DNA of 52,973 nucleotides, taken from an uncultured Alistipes sp. Its GTDB lineage: Bacteria; Bacteroidota; Bacteroidia; Bacteroidales; Rikenellaceae. The position numbers were made by a program, and so were the translations under genes. The stretch spans positions 1-52,973 of the forward strand of contig CALUJN010000065.1 in assembly GCA_944320985.1 (NCBI GenBank), in the 5' to 3' direction. This document shows positions 24,983 through 33,635 of this stretch, piece after piece (position 1 is the first letter of the stretch; each line of letters begins with the position of its first letter). The notes under the pieces were generated by a model. It searched no databases and was not told where the DNA came from. It was given only the letters and a program-made list of their open reading frames with translations.

Positions 24983-26578
24983 ATGGCAAAGGAATACAAC
25001 AATACGACACCACGCGGCAATGCCTATTCCCGGAACCGGGAGGCTTACGATGCCTTGACGGAGCAGGCCGGCAACGTGCCGCCCCAGGCCGTCGAATTGG
25101 AGGAGGCGGTGCTCGGCGCGCTGATGCTCGAGAAGGACAGCATCATCGCCGTGCAGGAGTTCGTCACTCCGGAGGCCTTCTATACCGAGGAGCACCGGCT
25201 GATCTACAAGGCGATCGAGGAGTTGTCGATGGAACTCAAGCCCATCGATCTTTTCACTGTTACCGAACGTCTCAAGGCCAAGAAGGAGCTCAAGAAGGTG
25301 GGCGGGGCCTCGTACCTGGCCCAGCTGACCCAGAAGGTGGACTCGGCCGCCAACGTGGAGTTCCACGCCAAGATCATCGCCCAGAAGTACGTCCAGCGGG
25401 AGCTGATCCGCTCGGCGACGGAGATCCAGAAACGGTCGTACGACGAATCGACCGACGTGACGGAACTGATCGGCTTTGCCGAAGGGGAGATCTTCAAGGT
25501 GGCCGAGGGGCATGTCAAGCGTTCCGTACAGTCGTCGAAGGAGATTCTCTCCCGGGCGCTGGCCCAGATCGAGGAGGCCTCGAAGAATACCAGTTCGTAC
25601 AGCGGCGTACCGTCGGGTTTCACGGCTCTGGACCGTGTGACATTGGGCTGGCAGCTGTCGGACCTGATCATCGTGGCGGCGCGTCCTTCAATGGGTAAGA
25701 CGGCCTTTGTGTTGTCGATGGCCCGCAACATGGCCGTGGATCACGAACAGGGGGTTGCGTTTTTTTCGCTGGAAATGTCGGCCGTGCAGCTGATGATGCG
25801 TCTGATCATTGCCGAAACGGGGCTTTCGGGCAACGACGTCAAGTCGGGCCGTCTGACCCCCGAGCAGTGGCGCCACCTGGAGTCGGCGACCAAGCCGTTG
25901 GGTGCGGCGCCGCTCTACATCGACGATACGCCGGCGCTGTCGGTCTTCGAGTTCCGCTCGAAGGCGCGGCGTCTGAAGATTCATAACGACATCAAGATCA
26001 TCATCATCGACTACCTGCAGCTGATGACCGGCAACCAGGATACGAAGGGCAACCGTGAACAGGAGGTGGCCTTCATCTCGCGGACCCTGAAGGCTATCGC
26101 CAAGGAGCTGAACGTTCCGGTGATCGCCCTTTCGCAGTTGAGCCGTGCGACGGAGATGCGGGGAGGCTCGAAACGTCCGCAGCTGTCGGACCTCCGCGAG
26201 TCGGGGGCCATCGAGCAGGATGCCGACATCGTGGCCTTCATCCACCGTCCGGAGTATTACGGCATCAACCAGGACGAAAACGGCATGCCCACGGCGGGTA
26301 TGGCGGAGATCATCCTTGCGAAGCACCGTAACGGTGCGGTTTGCGACGTGAATCTGCGATTCCTGAAGGAGCAGGCCCGATTTGCGGATCTTGAGGAGTC
26401 GATGCTGCCTCCGGGACAGGCGGCCGAAAGCCAGCAGGCCTACGACGATTATGCGAGTGGGTCGAACAACTTCCCGGGCGGCGGCGTTCTCGCGGGCGGC
26501 GGACTGAACGATGCCATGGGCGGCGGGGAGTTCGATGTGAACCGTTCGGCGCATCTCAACGACGAGGCTCCGTTCTGA
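24983..26578 (+). CDS. dnaB: Replicative DNA helicase
   Basis: Hexameric 5'-3' helicase of the replication fork. The N-terminal domain begins PPQAVELEEAVLGALM and the RecA core has Walker A ARPSMGKTAF. The motor signature QLSRATEMRGGSKRPQLSDL and the following SGAIEQDADIVAFIHR are diagnostic. The C-terminal tail is Gly-rich (FPGGGVLAGGGLNDAMGGGE), a flexible extension. ATG at 24983 is preferred because the promoter sits inside the longer frame. 531 residues; no intein. Confidence 0.97.
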   Translation: MAKEYNNTTPRGNAYSRNREAYDALTEQAGNVPPQAVELEEAVLGALMLEKDSIIAVQEFVTPEAFYTEEHRLIYKAIEELSMELKPIDLFTVTERLKAKKELKKVGGASYLAQLTQKVDSAANVEFHAKIIAQKYVQRELIRSATEIQKRSYDESTDVTELIGFAEGEIFKVAEGHVKRSVQSSKEILSRALAQIEEASKNTSSYSGVPSGFTALDRVTLGWQLSDLIIVAARPSMGKTAFVLSMARNMAVDHEQGVAFFSLEMSAVQLMMRLIIAETGLSGNDVKSGRLTPEQWRHLESATKPLGAAPLYIDDTPALSVFEFRSKARRLKIHNDIKIIIIDYLQLMTGNQDTKGNREQEVAFISRTLKAIAKELNVPVIALSQLSRATEMRGGSKRPQLSDLRESGAIEQDADIVAFIHRPEYYGINQDENGMPTAGMAEIILAKHRNGAVCDVNLRFLKEQARFADLEESMLPPGQAAESQQAYDDYASGSNNFPGGGVLAGGGLNDAMGGGEFDVNRSAHLNDEAPF

Positions 26579-26669
26579 TCCGCCCGAGAGCAGCATCGTC
26601 CTGGAAACAGACCCTTTCCGAAACGATACTTCCGAATCCGTTTTACAATCGCTTCAATACCAGCCGACC

Positions 26670-28211
26670 ATGTTCATCCGTACCTACGCCGGAGCCTTGC
26701 AGGGGATCGACGCCGTGAAAGTGACCGTCGAGGTCAACATCTCGGGCGGCGGACTGGGTCTCTACCTGGTGGGACTGCCCGACAACGCCGTCAAGGAGAG
26801 CGAGCAGCGCATCCGTGCGGCGTTCGAGAATTCGGGGGAACGGATGTCGGGGCGCAAGGTGGTCGTAAGCCTGGCTCCGGCGGATCTGCGCAAGGAGGGC
26901 TCGGGTTTCGATCTGCCGATCGCCGTGGGGATCCTCGCGGCGATGGAGCGGGTTGGTGCCGAGGCGGTTTCGGATACGATGTTCGTGGGGGAGTTGTCGC
27001 TCGACGGCACGCTCAAACCCGTTCGCGGAGTGCTGCCGCTGGCCATTGCCGCGCGGCGGGCGGGTTTGCGGCGGTTGATTCTTCCGGCGGAGAATGCCCC
27101 GGAGGCTGCGGTGGTCGATGGAATCGGGGTGCTGGGTGCCTCGACGCTCGGAGAGGTCATTGCCCACCTGAACGGCGTGCAGATGATCTCACCGACCCTT
27201 CCGCCCGCCGGGGATCCGTTCGACGCTTCGCGGATGGACTACGGCGAGGATTTTGCCGACGTCAAGGGGCAGACCCATGTCAAGCGGGCGTTGGAGATCG
27301 CCGCGGCGGGAGGCCATAACGTGCTGATGATCGGCGCCCCGGGTTCGGGCAAGACGATGCTGGCGCGGCGCCTGCCGACGATTCTGCCGCCACTGACGCG
27401 CGAGGAGGCCCTCGAGACGACGAAGATTCACTCCGTGGCGGGAAAGACCGACTTTAGCGGCGGTCTGATGACGCGGCGGCCGTTCCGGGCTCCGCACCAT
27501 CTCACGTCGCAGGTGGCACTGATCGGTGGCGGACAGTCTCCGCGGCCGGGCGAGGTGTCGCTGGCTCATAACGGGGTGCTGTTTCTCGACGAACTGCCCG
27601 AATTCGGACGGAGTGTCCTCGAGGTGCTTCGGCAACCGCTCGAGGAGCGGCGCATCGTGGTCTCGCGGGCGAAGTACAGTGTCGAATATCCGGCGAACTT
27701 CACCCTCGTTGCGGCGATGAATCCCTGCCCGTGCGGCTACTACAACCACCCGACGAAACCCTGTACCTGCTCCCCGGGAGCCGTGCACCGCTATATGGGA
27801 CGCATCTCGGGACCCTTGTTGGATCGGATCGATCTTCAGATCGAGGTGACGCCGGTGCAGCCTGCGGAGTTGGCCTCGGCGGCTCCGGGCGAACCGAGTG
27901 CCGTGATTCGCGAACGGGTGATCCGGGCCCGGGAGGTGCAGGCCGAGCGTTTCTGCGGCGTGGAGGGGGTGCATACCAATGCGATGATGAACTCGCGGCT
28001 GTTGCGCGAATACTGCCGGCTGGACGATGCCTCGTCGGCCCTGTTGACGCGGGCCATGGAGCAGTTGTCGCTGTCGGCGCGGGCCTACGACCGCATCCTG
28101 AAGGTGGCGCGCACGATCGCCGATCTGGCCGGGCATCCGGAGATCGCGGCGACGGATGTCGCCGAGGCGATCGGCTACCGCTCGCTGGATCGCGGCTCCT
28201 GGGGCCGTTGA
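26670..28211 (+). CDS. YifB family Mg-chelatase-like AAA+ ATPase (ComM-type)
   Basis: AAA+ protein related to ComM, which in Vibrio and Haemophilus helps branch migration of incoming DNA during transformation. The N-terminal domain starts MFIRTYAGALQGIDAVKVTVE. Walker A is GAPGSGKTML, and Walker B is FLDELPEF. A cysteine-rich stretch with NPCPCGYYNHPTKPCTC lies in the core, and the Mg-chelatase C-terminal domain covers about 400-500. 513 residues. It follows dnaB by 91 nt and precedes murG; with comF and priA in the window it could support DNA uptake, but competence is not shown. Confidence 0.93.
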   Translation: MFIRTYAGALQGIDAVKVTVEVNISGGGLGLYLVGLPDNAVKESEQRIRAAFENSGERMSGRKVVVSLAPADLRKEGSGFDLPIAVGILAAMERVGAEAVSDTMFVGELSLDGTLKPVRGVLPLAIAARRAGLRRLILPAENAPEAAVVDGIGVLGASTLGEVIAHLNGVQMISPTLPPAGDPFDASRMDYGEDFADVKGQTHVKRALEIAAAGGHNVLMIGAPGSGKTMLARRLPTILPPLTREEALETTKIHSVAGKTDFSGGLMTRRPFRAPHHLTSQVALIGGGQSPRPGEVSLAHNGVLFLDELPEFGRSVLEVLRQPLEERRIVVSRAKYSVEYPANFTLVAAMNPCPCGYYNHPTKPCTCSPGAVHRYMGRISGPLLDRIDLQIEVTPVQPAELASAAPGEPSAVIRERVIRAREVQAERFCGVEGVHTNAMMNSRLLREYCRLDDASSALLTRAMEQLSLSARAYDRILKVARTIADLAGHPEIAATDVAEAIGYRSLDRGSWGR

Positions 28212-28336
28212 GCGGCGGACAGGACGGAGCGGCGGTGTCGCGGATCTGCTTTCCGGGAGGAACCATCCCGGATGCCGCGTGCAAAGCGCAAAACGCCGGG
28301 CGTTGATGGAAGGAAAAGAGAGTTGAACACGAAAAT

Positions 28337-29437
28337 ATGAAAAAGATCATTCTTTCGGGCGGCGGAACGGGAGGCCATATCTACCCGGCCGTTGCGGTTG
28401 CCGAGGCGTTGAAACGCCGCTTCGGTGAGGAGGTCGAGCTGCTCTTCGTGGGCGCCGAGGGCAAGATGGAGATGGAGAAGGTTCCGGGGCTGGGCTACCG
28501 GATCGAGGGACTGCCGATCGCCGGATTGCAGCGACGCCTGGACTGGCACAACCTGTTGGTCCCCTTCAAAGTGTTGAAGAGCATCCGGATGGCAAAAAGG
28601 GTCATTCGCGATTTCGGGGCCGATGTCGTGGTGGGCTTCGGCGGTTACGCCAGCGCTCCGGTGCTGTGGGCGGCCCAGCGGATGGGTGTACCGACGGTCA
28701 TCCAGGAGCAGAACTCCTACGCCGGGGTGACGAACAAGATTCTGTCCCGGCGTGCCAAACGGATCTGTACGGCCTATGAGGGGATGGAGCGCTTCTTCCC
28801 GGCGGATCGTATCGTGCTGACGGGGAATCCCTTGCGCGGCCGCTTCTCGAAGGAGGGGGCCGACCGGACGGAAGCCCTGAAATACTACGGGCTGACGGCC
28901 GGGCTGCCGACGATTCTGGTGGTCGGCGGATCGCTCGGCACGCGGTCGCTGAACGAGATGATGAAGCAGTGGATCCTCGATACGGGAGGCAGGGCCCCGG
29001 TGCAGGTGATCTGGCAGACGGGCAAATATTACGAACGGGAGATGCAGGCCTTCGTGACGGAGCACCCTGCGGAGCACGTCTGGCAGGGGGCCTTTATCGA
29101 CCGTATGGACTACGCCTATGCGGCGGCCGATCTGGTTGTCTCGCGCAGTGGTGCCGGGACGGTCTCGGAGTTGTGCCTCGTGGCCAAACCGGTGATTTTT
29201 GTGCCGTCGCCCAACGTGGCCGAAGACCATCAGACGAAGAATGCCCGGGCCCTGGAGAGCAAAGGGGCTGCGATCGTGGTTCCCGATGCGGCGTGCCGGA
29301 CGGAGGCCATGCCGCGGGCCCTGGAGCTGCTCGGAGAGCCCGAGCGGCTGGCCGCGATGAGCCGCAACCTGGAGCTGCTGGCCAAGCCCCATGCAGCGGA
29401 AGATATTGTCAATGAGATTGTAAAAGTGATGAAGTGA
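28337..29437 (+). CDS. murG: UDP-GlcNAc:undecaprenyl-PP-MurNAc-pentapeptide GlcNAc transferase
   Basis: Peripheral membrane GT28 enzyme that makes lipid II. SGGGTGGHIYPAVAVAEAL is the N-terminal acceptor motif and VVGFGGYASAPV follows. The donor half has VVGGSLGTRSLN and SRSGAGTVSE. 366 residues is typical. ATG at 28337 is preceded by an A-rich leader. The stop overlaps murC by 4 bases, so they are translationally coupled. It begins the division/wall block. Confidence 0.97.
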   Translation: MKKIILSGGGTGGHIYPAVAVAEALKRRFGEEVELLFVGAEGKMEMEKVPGLGYRIEGLPIAGLQRRLDWHNLLVPFKVLKSIRMAKRVIRDFGADVVVGFGGYASAPVLWAAQRMGVPTVIQEQNSYAGVTNKILSRRAKRICTAYEGMERFFPADRIVLTGNPLRGRFSKEGADRTEALKYYGLTAGLPTILVVGGSLGTRSLNEMMKQWILDTGGRAPVQVIWQTGKYYEREMQAFVTEHPAEHVWQGAFIDRMDYAYAAADLVVSRSGAGTVSELCLVAKPVIFVPSPNVAEDHQTKNARALESKGAAIVVPDAACRTEAMPRALELLGEPERLAAMSRNLELLAKPHAAEDIVNEIVKVMK

Positions 29438-30819
29438 TGGAACGGAAGCGAGTCTATTTTCTCGGAATCGGGGGCATCGGAATGAGTGCCCTGGCGCGTT
29501 ATTTTCTCCACGAAGGGTACGCTGTGGCGGGCTATGACCGCACGCGGACACACCTGACCGACGAACTGGCGGCCGAAGGCGCTGCCATCCACTACGACGA
29601 CGATGTGCGGCAGATTCCGGCGGATTTTCTCGATCCGGCCCGGACGATCGTGGTCTACACGCCGGCCGTGCCGCAGGATCACAGTGAGTATGTCTACTTC
29701 CGGGAGCACGGTTTCCGCATCGAGAAACGCTCGCAGATGCTGGGGCACCTCTCGGAGGGAAAATACGTGATGGCGGTGGCCGGCACGCACGGCAAGACGA
29801 CCACCTCGACCCTCATTGCGTGGCTCAACCACCTGCTGACGGGGGGCGGTTCGGCCTTTCTGGGGGGTATTTCGAAGAATTTCAACGGGAACCTGGTGCT
29901 GGGCGACGGCAAGCGGCTGACGGTTGAGGCCGATGAGTTCGACCGTTCGTTCCTGCGGCTCTACCCCGATGTGGCGGTGGTGACGTCGGCCGATGCCGAC
30001 CACCTCGACATCTACGGCACGCACGAAGCCGTGAAGGAGGCCTTTGCGCAGTTTATCCGCCAGATCCGCCCCGACGGTTTCCTCATCATCAAGCAGGGCC
30101 TCGACCTGGAGATCGACAATTCGGAAATCTCCGTCTACCGCTATGCCTACGATACGCCGTGCGACTTCTACGCCCGCAACGTCGAACTGATCGGCGGCGG
30201 CCACTACCGTTATGATATCGTCACCCCGTCGGGTGTGATCGAAGGGTGCACGCTCGGTGTTCCGGGGTGGGTGAATATCGAGAATTCGGTGGCTGCCGTG
30301 GCTTCGGTGTGGTGCGCCACGGAGTTTGTGAACGGTAAGCTCGATGCCGATCGGGTGCGTGAGGCGCTGGCCTCGTTCGCGGGGGTGAAGCGGCGTTTCG
30401 AGTTTTATGTCAACACCCCGAAACAGGTCTACATGGACGATTATGCGCACCATCCGCGTGAACTGGCCGCGACGCTGACCTCCGTACGGAAGATGTTCCC
30501 CGGGCGGCGCATCACGGCGCTGTTCCAGCCCCACCTCTATACCCGTACGCGGGATCTCTACGTGGAGTTTGCCGAGGCGCTGTCGCATGCCGACGAGGTG
30601 GTGCTGTTGCCGATCTATCCGGCCCGTGAGGAGCCCATCGCGGGAATCACCTCGGAGATCATTGCCGAGCGGGTGACGGTTCCCTGCCGCATCGTGGAAC
30701 GCGAAAAGCTGGCCGAAACGGTCGCCGGAATGGATACCGACGTGGTGATCAGCCTCGGTGCCGGGAATATCGATGCCTGCTGCGAAGCGCTTGCCGAAGT
30801 GTTGAAGAAGAAGAGTTGA
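29434..30819 (+). CDS. murC: UDP-N-acetylmuramate-L-alanine ligase
   Basis: Cytosolic ATP-dependent ligase adding L-Ala to UDP-MurNAc. FLGIGGIGMSALARYFLHEG is the Rossmann-like UDP-binding start, GTHGKTTTSTLIAW is the ATP P-loop, and EADEFDRSFL matches the Mur ligase central signature. DDYAHHPRELAATL and LFQPHLYTRTRD lie in the C-terminal domain. 461 residues is normal. It overlaps murG by 4 bases and is followed 16 nt later by ftsQ. Confidence 0.97.
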   Translation: MMERKRVYFLGIGGIGMSALARYFLHEGYAVAGYDRTRTHLTDELAAEGAAIHYDDDVRQIPADFLDPARTIVVYTPAVPQDHSEYVYFREHGFRIEKRSQMLGHLSEGKYVMAVAGTHGKTTTSTLIAWLNHLLTGGGSAFLGGISKNFNGNLVLGDGKRLTVEADEFDRSFLRLYPDVAVVTSADADHLDIYGTHEAVKEAFAQFIRQIRPDGFLIIKQGLDLEIDNSEISVYRYAYDTPCDFYARNVELIGGGHYRYDIVTPSGVIEGCTLGVPGWVNIENSVAAVASVWCATEFVNGKLDADRVREALASFAGVKRRFEFYVNTPKQVYMDDYAHHPRELAATLTSVRKMFPGRRITALFQPHLYTRTRDLYVEFAEALSHADEVVLLPIYPAREEPIAGITSEIIAERVTVPCRIVEREKLAETVAGMDTDVVISLGAGNIDACCEALAEVLKKKS

Positions 30820-30835
30820 CGCAACCGCCGCCGTT

Positions 30836-31945
30836 TTGAAACCGATCGCACGATACCTCCGACCCGCGATTTTGGGCGGCCTGTGGCTCGCCGTACTCGT
30901 CTACATGTTGTGGGCGGGGGCTTCGGCACGTCGCGGACGCGCCGCGCGGAGAGTTCGGAGCCTGGAGATCGAGGTGGTCGACAGTACGTCGCAGGGCTAC
31001 CTGGTGACAGGCCCCCAGGTGCGAAAATGGATCTCGCAGAGTGGAATCGGAACGATCGGCACGGCAGTTGAGGAGGTGGATCTGACGGCTATCGAGCGGT
31101 TGATCGCCCGCAACGGCTTTGTGGAGAGTGTGGCGGCCTATGTCACGGGACAGGGTGCTCTGCATGTGACGATCTCGCCCCGGGAGCCTCTTTTGCGGCT
31201 TCTGACCGACGGCATGAACGCCTACGTAACGGCAAAAGGGTATGTTTTCGCGGCACCACGGGCTTCGTCGCTCTACGTTCCGGTGGTGACGGGCTCCTAT
31301 CGGCCTCCGTTCCCGACGGATTACGTGGGCGATGTCCGGGCGCATATCGACCGGAGTCTGCAGCAGATCGATGCGCGGATCGAGGAGCTCGAACGTTCGA
31401 AATACCCCTGTTACCGCCGTGAACAGGCCAACGATCGCGACATTGCGGCATTGCGCCGCATGCGGATCAAGCGCCAGTGGTGGCGGGGCGAGAGTGCCGA
31501 GGCATTTGATAAACGGGTCGAGGCGTTGCGTGAAAAGAAGGCTTCGCTGCGTCGTGCCTACCGCTATCGTGCGCAGATGATTCATGCTGAAATCGAACGG
31601 ATCGAGGCGCAGCAGGATGCCGAGCGGCTCAAGCAAAAAAAGTTGGAGAAAAGCTACGAAGATTTCATGAAACTCCTTACCTTTGTGGAGACTGTCGAAG
31701 ATGACGATTTCTGGAGGTCGGAGGTGGTGCAGATAGCCGCTCATACGACCCCCAGCGGAGCATTGGAGGTGGAGTTGACCCCGCGCAGCGGCGGTTACAG
31801 GATCCTCTTCGGACGTTTGGAAGAGGTGGAGCGGAAGTTCGACAAGCTGTTGCGCTTCTATCGCAACGGACTTTCGACCCTGGGATGGGATACCTACCGC
31901 ACGATCGACATCCGATACGACAATCAGGTAGTCTGCAAAAAGTAA
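30836..31945 (+). CDS. ftsQ: Cell division protein FtsQ with a coiled-coil insertion
   Basis: Bitopic divisome protein. The TTG at 30836 is the best start, as it is the only one that keeps the basic N-terminus and membrane helix (ILGGLWLAVLVYMLWAGA, 12-29). The POTRA-like region follows (LEIEVVDSTSQGYLVTGPQV, 43-62; ALHVTISPREPLLRLL, 108-123). The domain then continues normally at YEDFMKLLTFVETVEDDDFW (274-293) and ends TIDIRYDNQVVCKK. Between them, about residues 166-272, lies a charged helical insert rich in Arg, Glu and Gln (for example RIEELERSKY, KKASLRRAYRYR, EIERIEAQQD). From family memory Bacteroidota FtsQ is about 240-260 residues without it. Neighbours murC, ftsA and ftsZ confirm the identity. 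Confidence 0.93.
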   Translation: MKPIARYLRPAILGGLWLAVLVYMLWAGASARRGRAARRVRSLEIEVVDSTSQGYLVTGPQVRKWISQSGIGTIGTAVEEVDLTAIERLIARNGFVESVAAYVTGQGALHVTISPREPLLRLLTDGMNAYVTAKGYVFAAPRASSLYVPVVTGSYRPPFPTDYVGDVRAHIDRSLQQIDARIEELERSKYPCYRREQANDRDIAALRRMRIKRQWWRGESAEAFDKRVEALREKKASLRRAYRYRAQMIHAEIERIEAQQDAERLKQKKLEKSYEDFMKLLTFVETVEDDDFWRSEVVQIAAHTTPSGALEVELTPRSGGYRILFGRLEEVERKFDKLLRFYRNGLSTLGWDTYRTIDIRYDNQVVCKK

Positions 31946-31958
31946 AAGAGAATATACC

Positions 31959-33467
31959 GTGGAAAGAAGGAATTATACCGTAGCGGTCGATCTGGGCAGC
32001 TCGTCGGTGGCGGTAGCCGTCGGGGAGCGGACGGCAGAGGGGTTGCTGGAGGTGGTGAGCCTCGTCACGAAACCCGTGGAGGAGGGAGTCCATGCCGGGC
32101 GGATCGAGAATATCGAACTGGTGAGCCGTGCCATCCGGGAGGCGGTTTCGGAGACGGAACAGCAACTCGGCATCCGAATTACGGAGGCTTATGCGGGCAT
32201 TTCGGGCGAGTTCGTACGTTGCGCCCGTCATACGGATCATGTTTTCGTCTATGACCCCCAGAACGGTGTCAACCAGAAGGATGTGGATGCACTCTTCGAC
32301 CGGATGCGCAACGTGCAGGCTCCGGACGACGAGACGATCATGGAGCGGGTTCCCCAGAACTACATGGTCGACGACAACCAGGAGGTACGCAATCCCGTGG
32401 GTTCGTTCGGCAAGAAGCTCTCCTCGACGTTCAACTTCATCCTTTGCCAGAAGACGCCGATGCAACGCCTTGACATGGCGCTCAAACGCCTCGGTATCCG
32501 CTTGCTGGGCGTGGTGTCCGATGCCATGGCGACCCCCGAGGCGGTGCTGCTTCCCGACGAGAAGGAGGAGGGCGTAGCCGTAGTCGACATCGGGGCCGGG
32601 GTGACGGACGTCACGGTCTATTACCGCAATGTGGTGCGTTACATCGCTTCGATCCCGATGGGGGCTTCGGCCATCAACCGCGATATCCGGACGATGAGCG
32701 TACCCGAAAAACATGTCGAGAGCCTCAAACAGAAATACGGTTCGGCGGTTGCCGATCTGGCTCCCGAAGACAAGTTGATCCGTGTCAACGGACGTACGGC
32801 CCGTGAGGCGAAGGATATTCTGCTGCGGAACCTCGCAACGGTTATCGAGGCCCGGGCCATGGATATCGTGGAGTTCGTGCAACAGGAGATCCGGGATTCG
32901 GGTTTTGCCGGGAAACTGGCCTACGGCATCGTGCTGACGGGCGGTTCGGCCAAACTGAAGCACCTCGACGAACTCTTCCGCCGGGTGACGGGAATGGATG
33001 TCCGTGTTGCTCTCCCCGACGAGGGAATCACCGAGACCTCGAAGAGCAAGGTGGCCGATCCGGCCTTTGCTACGGTTGTCGGGATCCTGCTTCACGGCGC
33101 CGAACTTGGCGGGTGTGCCGTGATTGAGCAACGACCCGTAACCCCGTCGACGGCAGCTTCGGGTGCTGCGCCGGCAACTACACCGGGAGCCGTGCCGACA
33201 CCGGGTATTCGCCAGCCCTATACTCCGACACCTCCGGCACCGGGGAATTTCCGCCATGTGCCGCCTCGCCAGCCGCAGCCGCAACCGACAGCTCCGACCC
33301 CCGAGCCTGTGGAGACACCATCCGCTCCGACCGCAGCAGAGGAGGAACCGCAGGAGCCGCAACATCCTGCAGAACCGCGCCGCAAACGCGATTGGGGGTC
33401 GATCTTCCAGAAAACCTTCGACAAAATCAACAAGAGCTTCTCGGCCGCCGAGGATGAGGAGATCTGA
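31959..33467 (+). CDS. ftsA: Cell division protein FtsA
   Basis: Actin-like membrane tether of FtsZ. GTG at 31959 starts MERRNYTVAVDLGSSSVAVA, with the phosphate-1 motif. VVDIGAGVTDVTVYY is phosphate-2 and GIVLTGGSAKLKHLDELF is the adenosine motif. The 1C/SHS2 domain lies between. After about residue 385 there is a long Pro/Ala/Thr-rich linker (about 80 residues), then an amphipathic C-terminal helix (WGSIFQKTFDKINKSF), the usual membrane-targeting end. The 502-residue length is above the E. coli value because of the linker. It is 13 nt after ftsQ. Confidence 0.96.
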   Translation: MERRNYTVAVDLGSSSVAVAVGERTAEGLLEVVSLVTKPVEEGVHAGRIENIELVSRAIREAVSETEQQLGIRITEAYAGISGEFVRCARHTDHVFVYDPQNGVNQKDVDALFDRMRNVQAPDDETIMERVPQNYMVDDNQEVRNPVGSFGKKLSSTFNFILCQKTPMQRLDMALKRLGIRLLGVVSDAMATPEAVLLPDEKEEGVAVVDIGAGVTDVTVYYRNVVRYIASIPMGASAINRDIRTMSVPEKHVESLKQKYGSAVADLAPEDKLIRVNGRTAREAKDILLRNLATVIEARAMDIVEFVQQEIRDSGFAGKLAYGIVLTGGSAKLKHLDELFRRVTGMDVRVALPDEGITETSKSKVADPAFATVVGILLHGAELGGCAVIEQRPVTPSTAASGAAPATTPGAVPTPGIRQPYTPTPPAPGNFRHVPPRQPQPQPTAPTPEPVETPSAPTAAEEEPQEPQHPAEPRRKRDWGSIFQKTFDKINKSFSAAEDEEI

Positions 33468-33521
33468 TCCGGACCGGGGGCGATAGAGAAGAGACCGAGA
33501 GAGGGAGAGGGAAGAGACCGT

Positions 33522-33586
33522 AGAGGGAAGAGAGAGAGGGAAAGGGAAAGGGAAAGGGAAAGGGAAAGGGAAGAGAGAGAAGGAGA
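33522..33586 (+). repeat. 65-nt homopurine tract with (GGGAAA)n and G-quadruplex potential
   Basis: Every base from 33522 to 33586 on the plus strand is A or G. Inside it, six GGG runs separated by AAA (33538-33540, 33544-33546, 33550-33552, 33556-33558, 33562-33564, 33568-33570) form a textbook G3N3 quadruplex motif with spare runs, and a hexanucleotide microsatellite. It lies in the gap between ftsA and ftsZ, 50 bases or more before the ftsZ ATG, so it would be in the ftsZ mRNA leader. Confidence 0.9.
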
Positions 33587-33635
33587 CCGGGGGAAGCCCG
33601 AAAAAAGGTAGTTAGGATAAAAAGAGAATTCAGAT

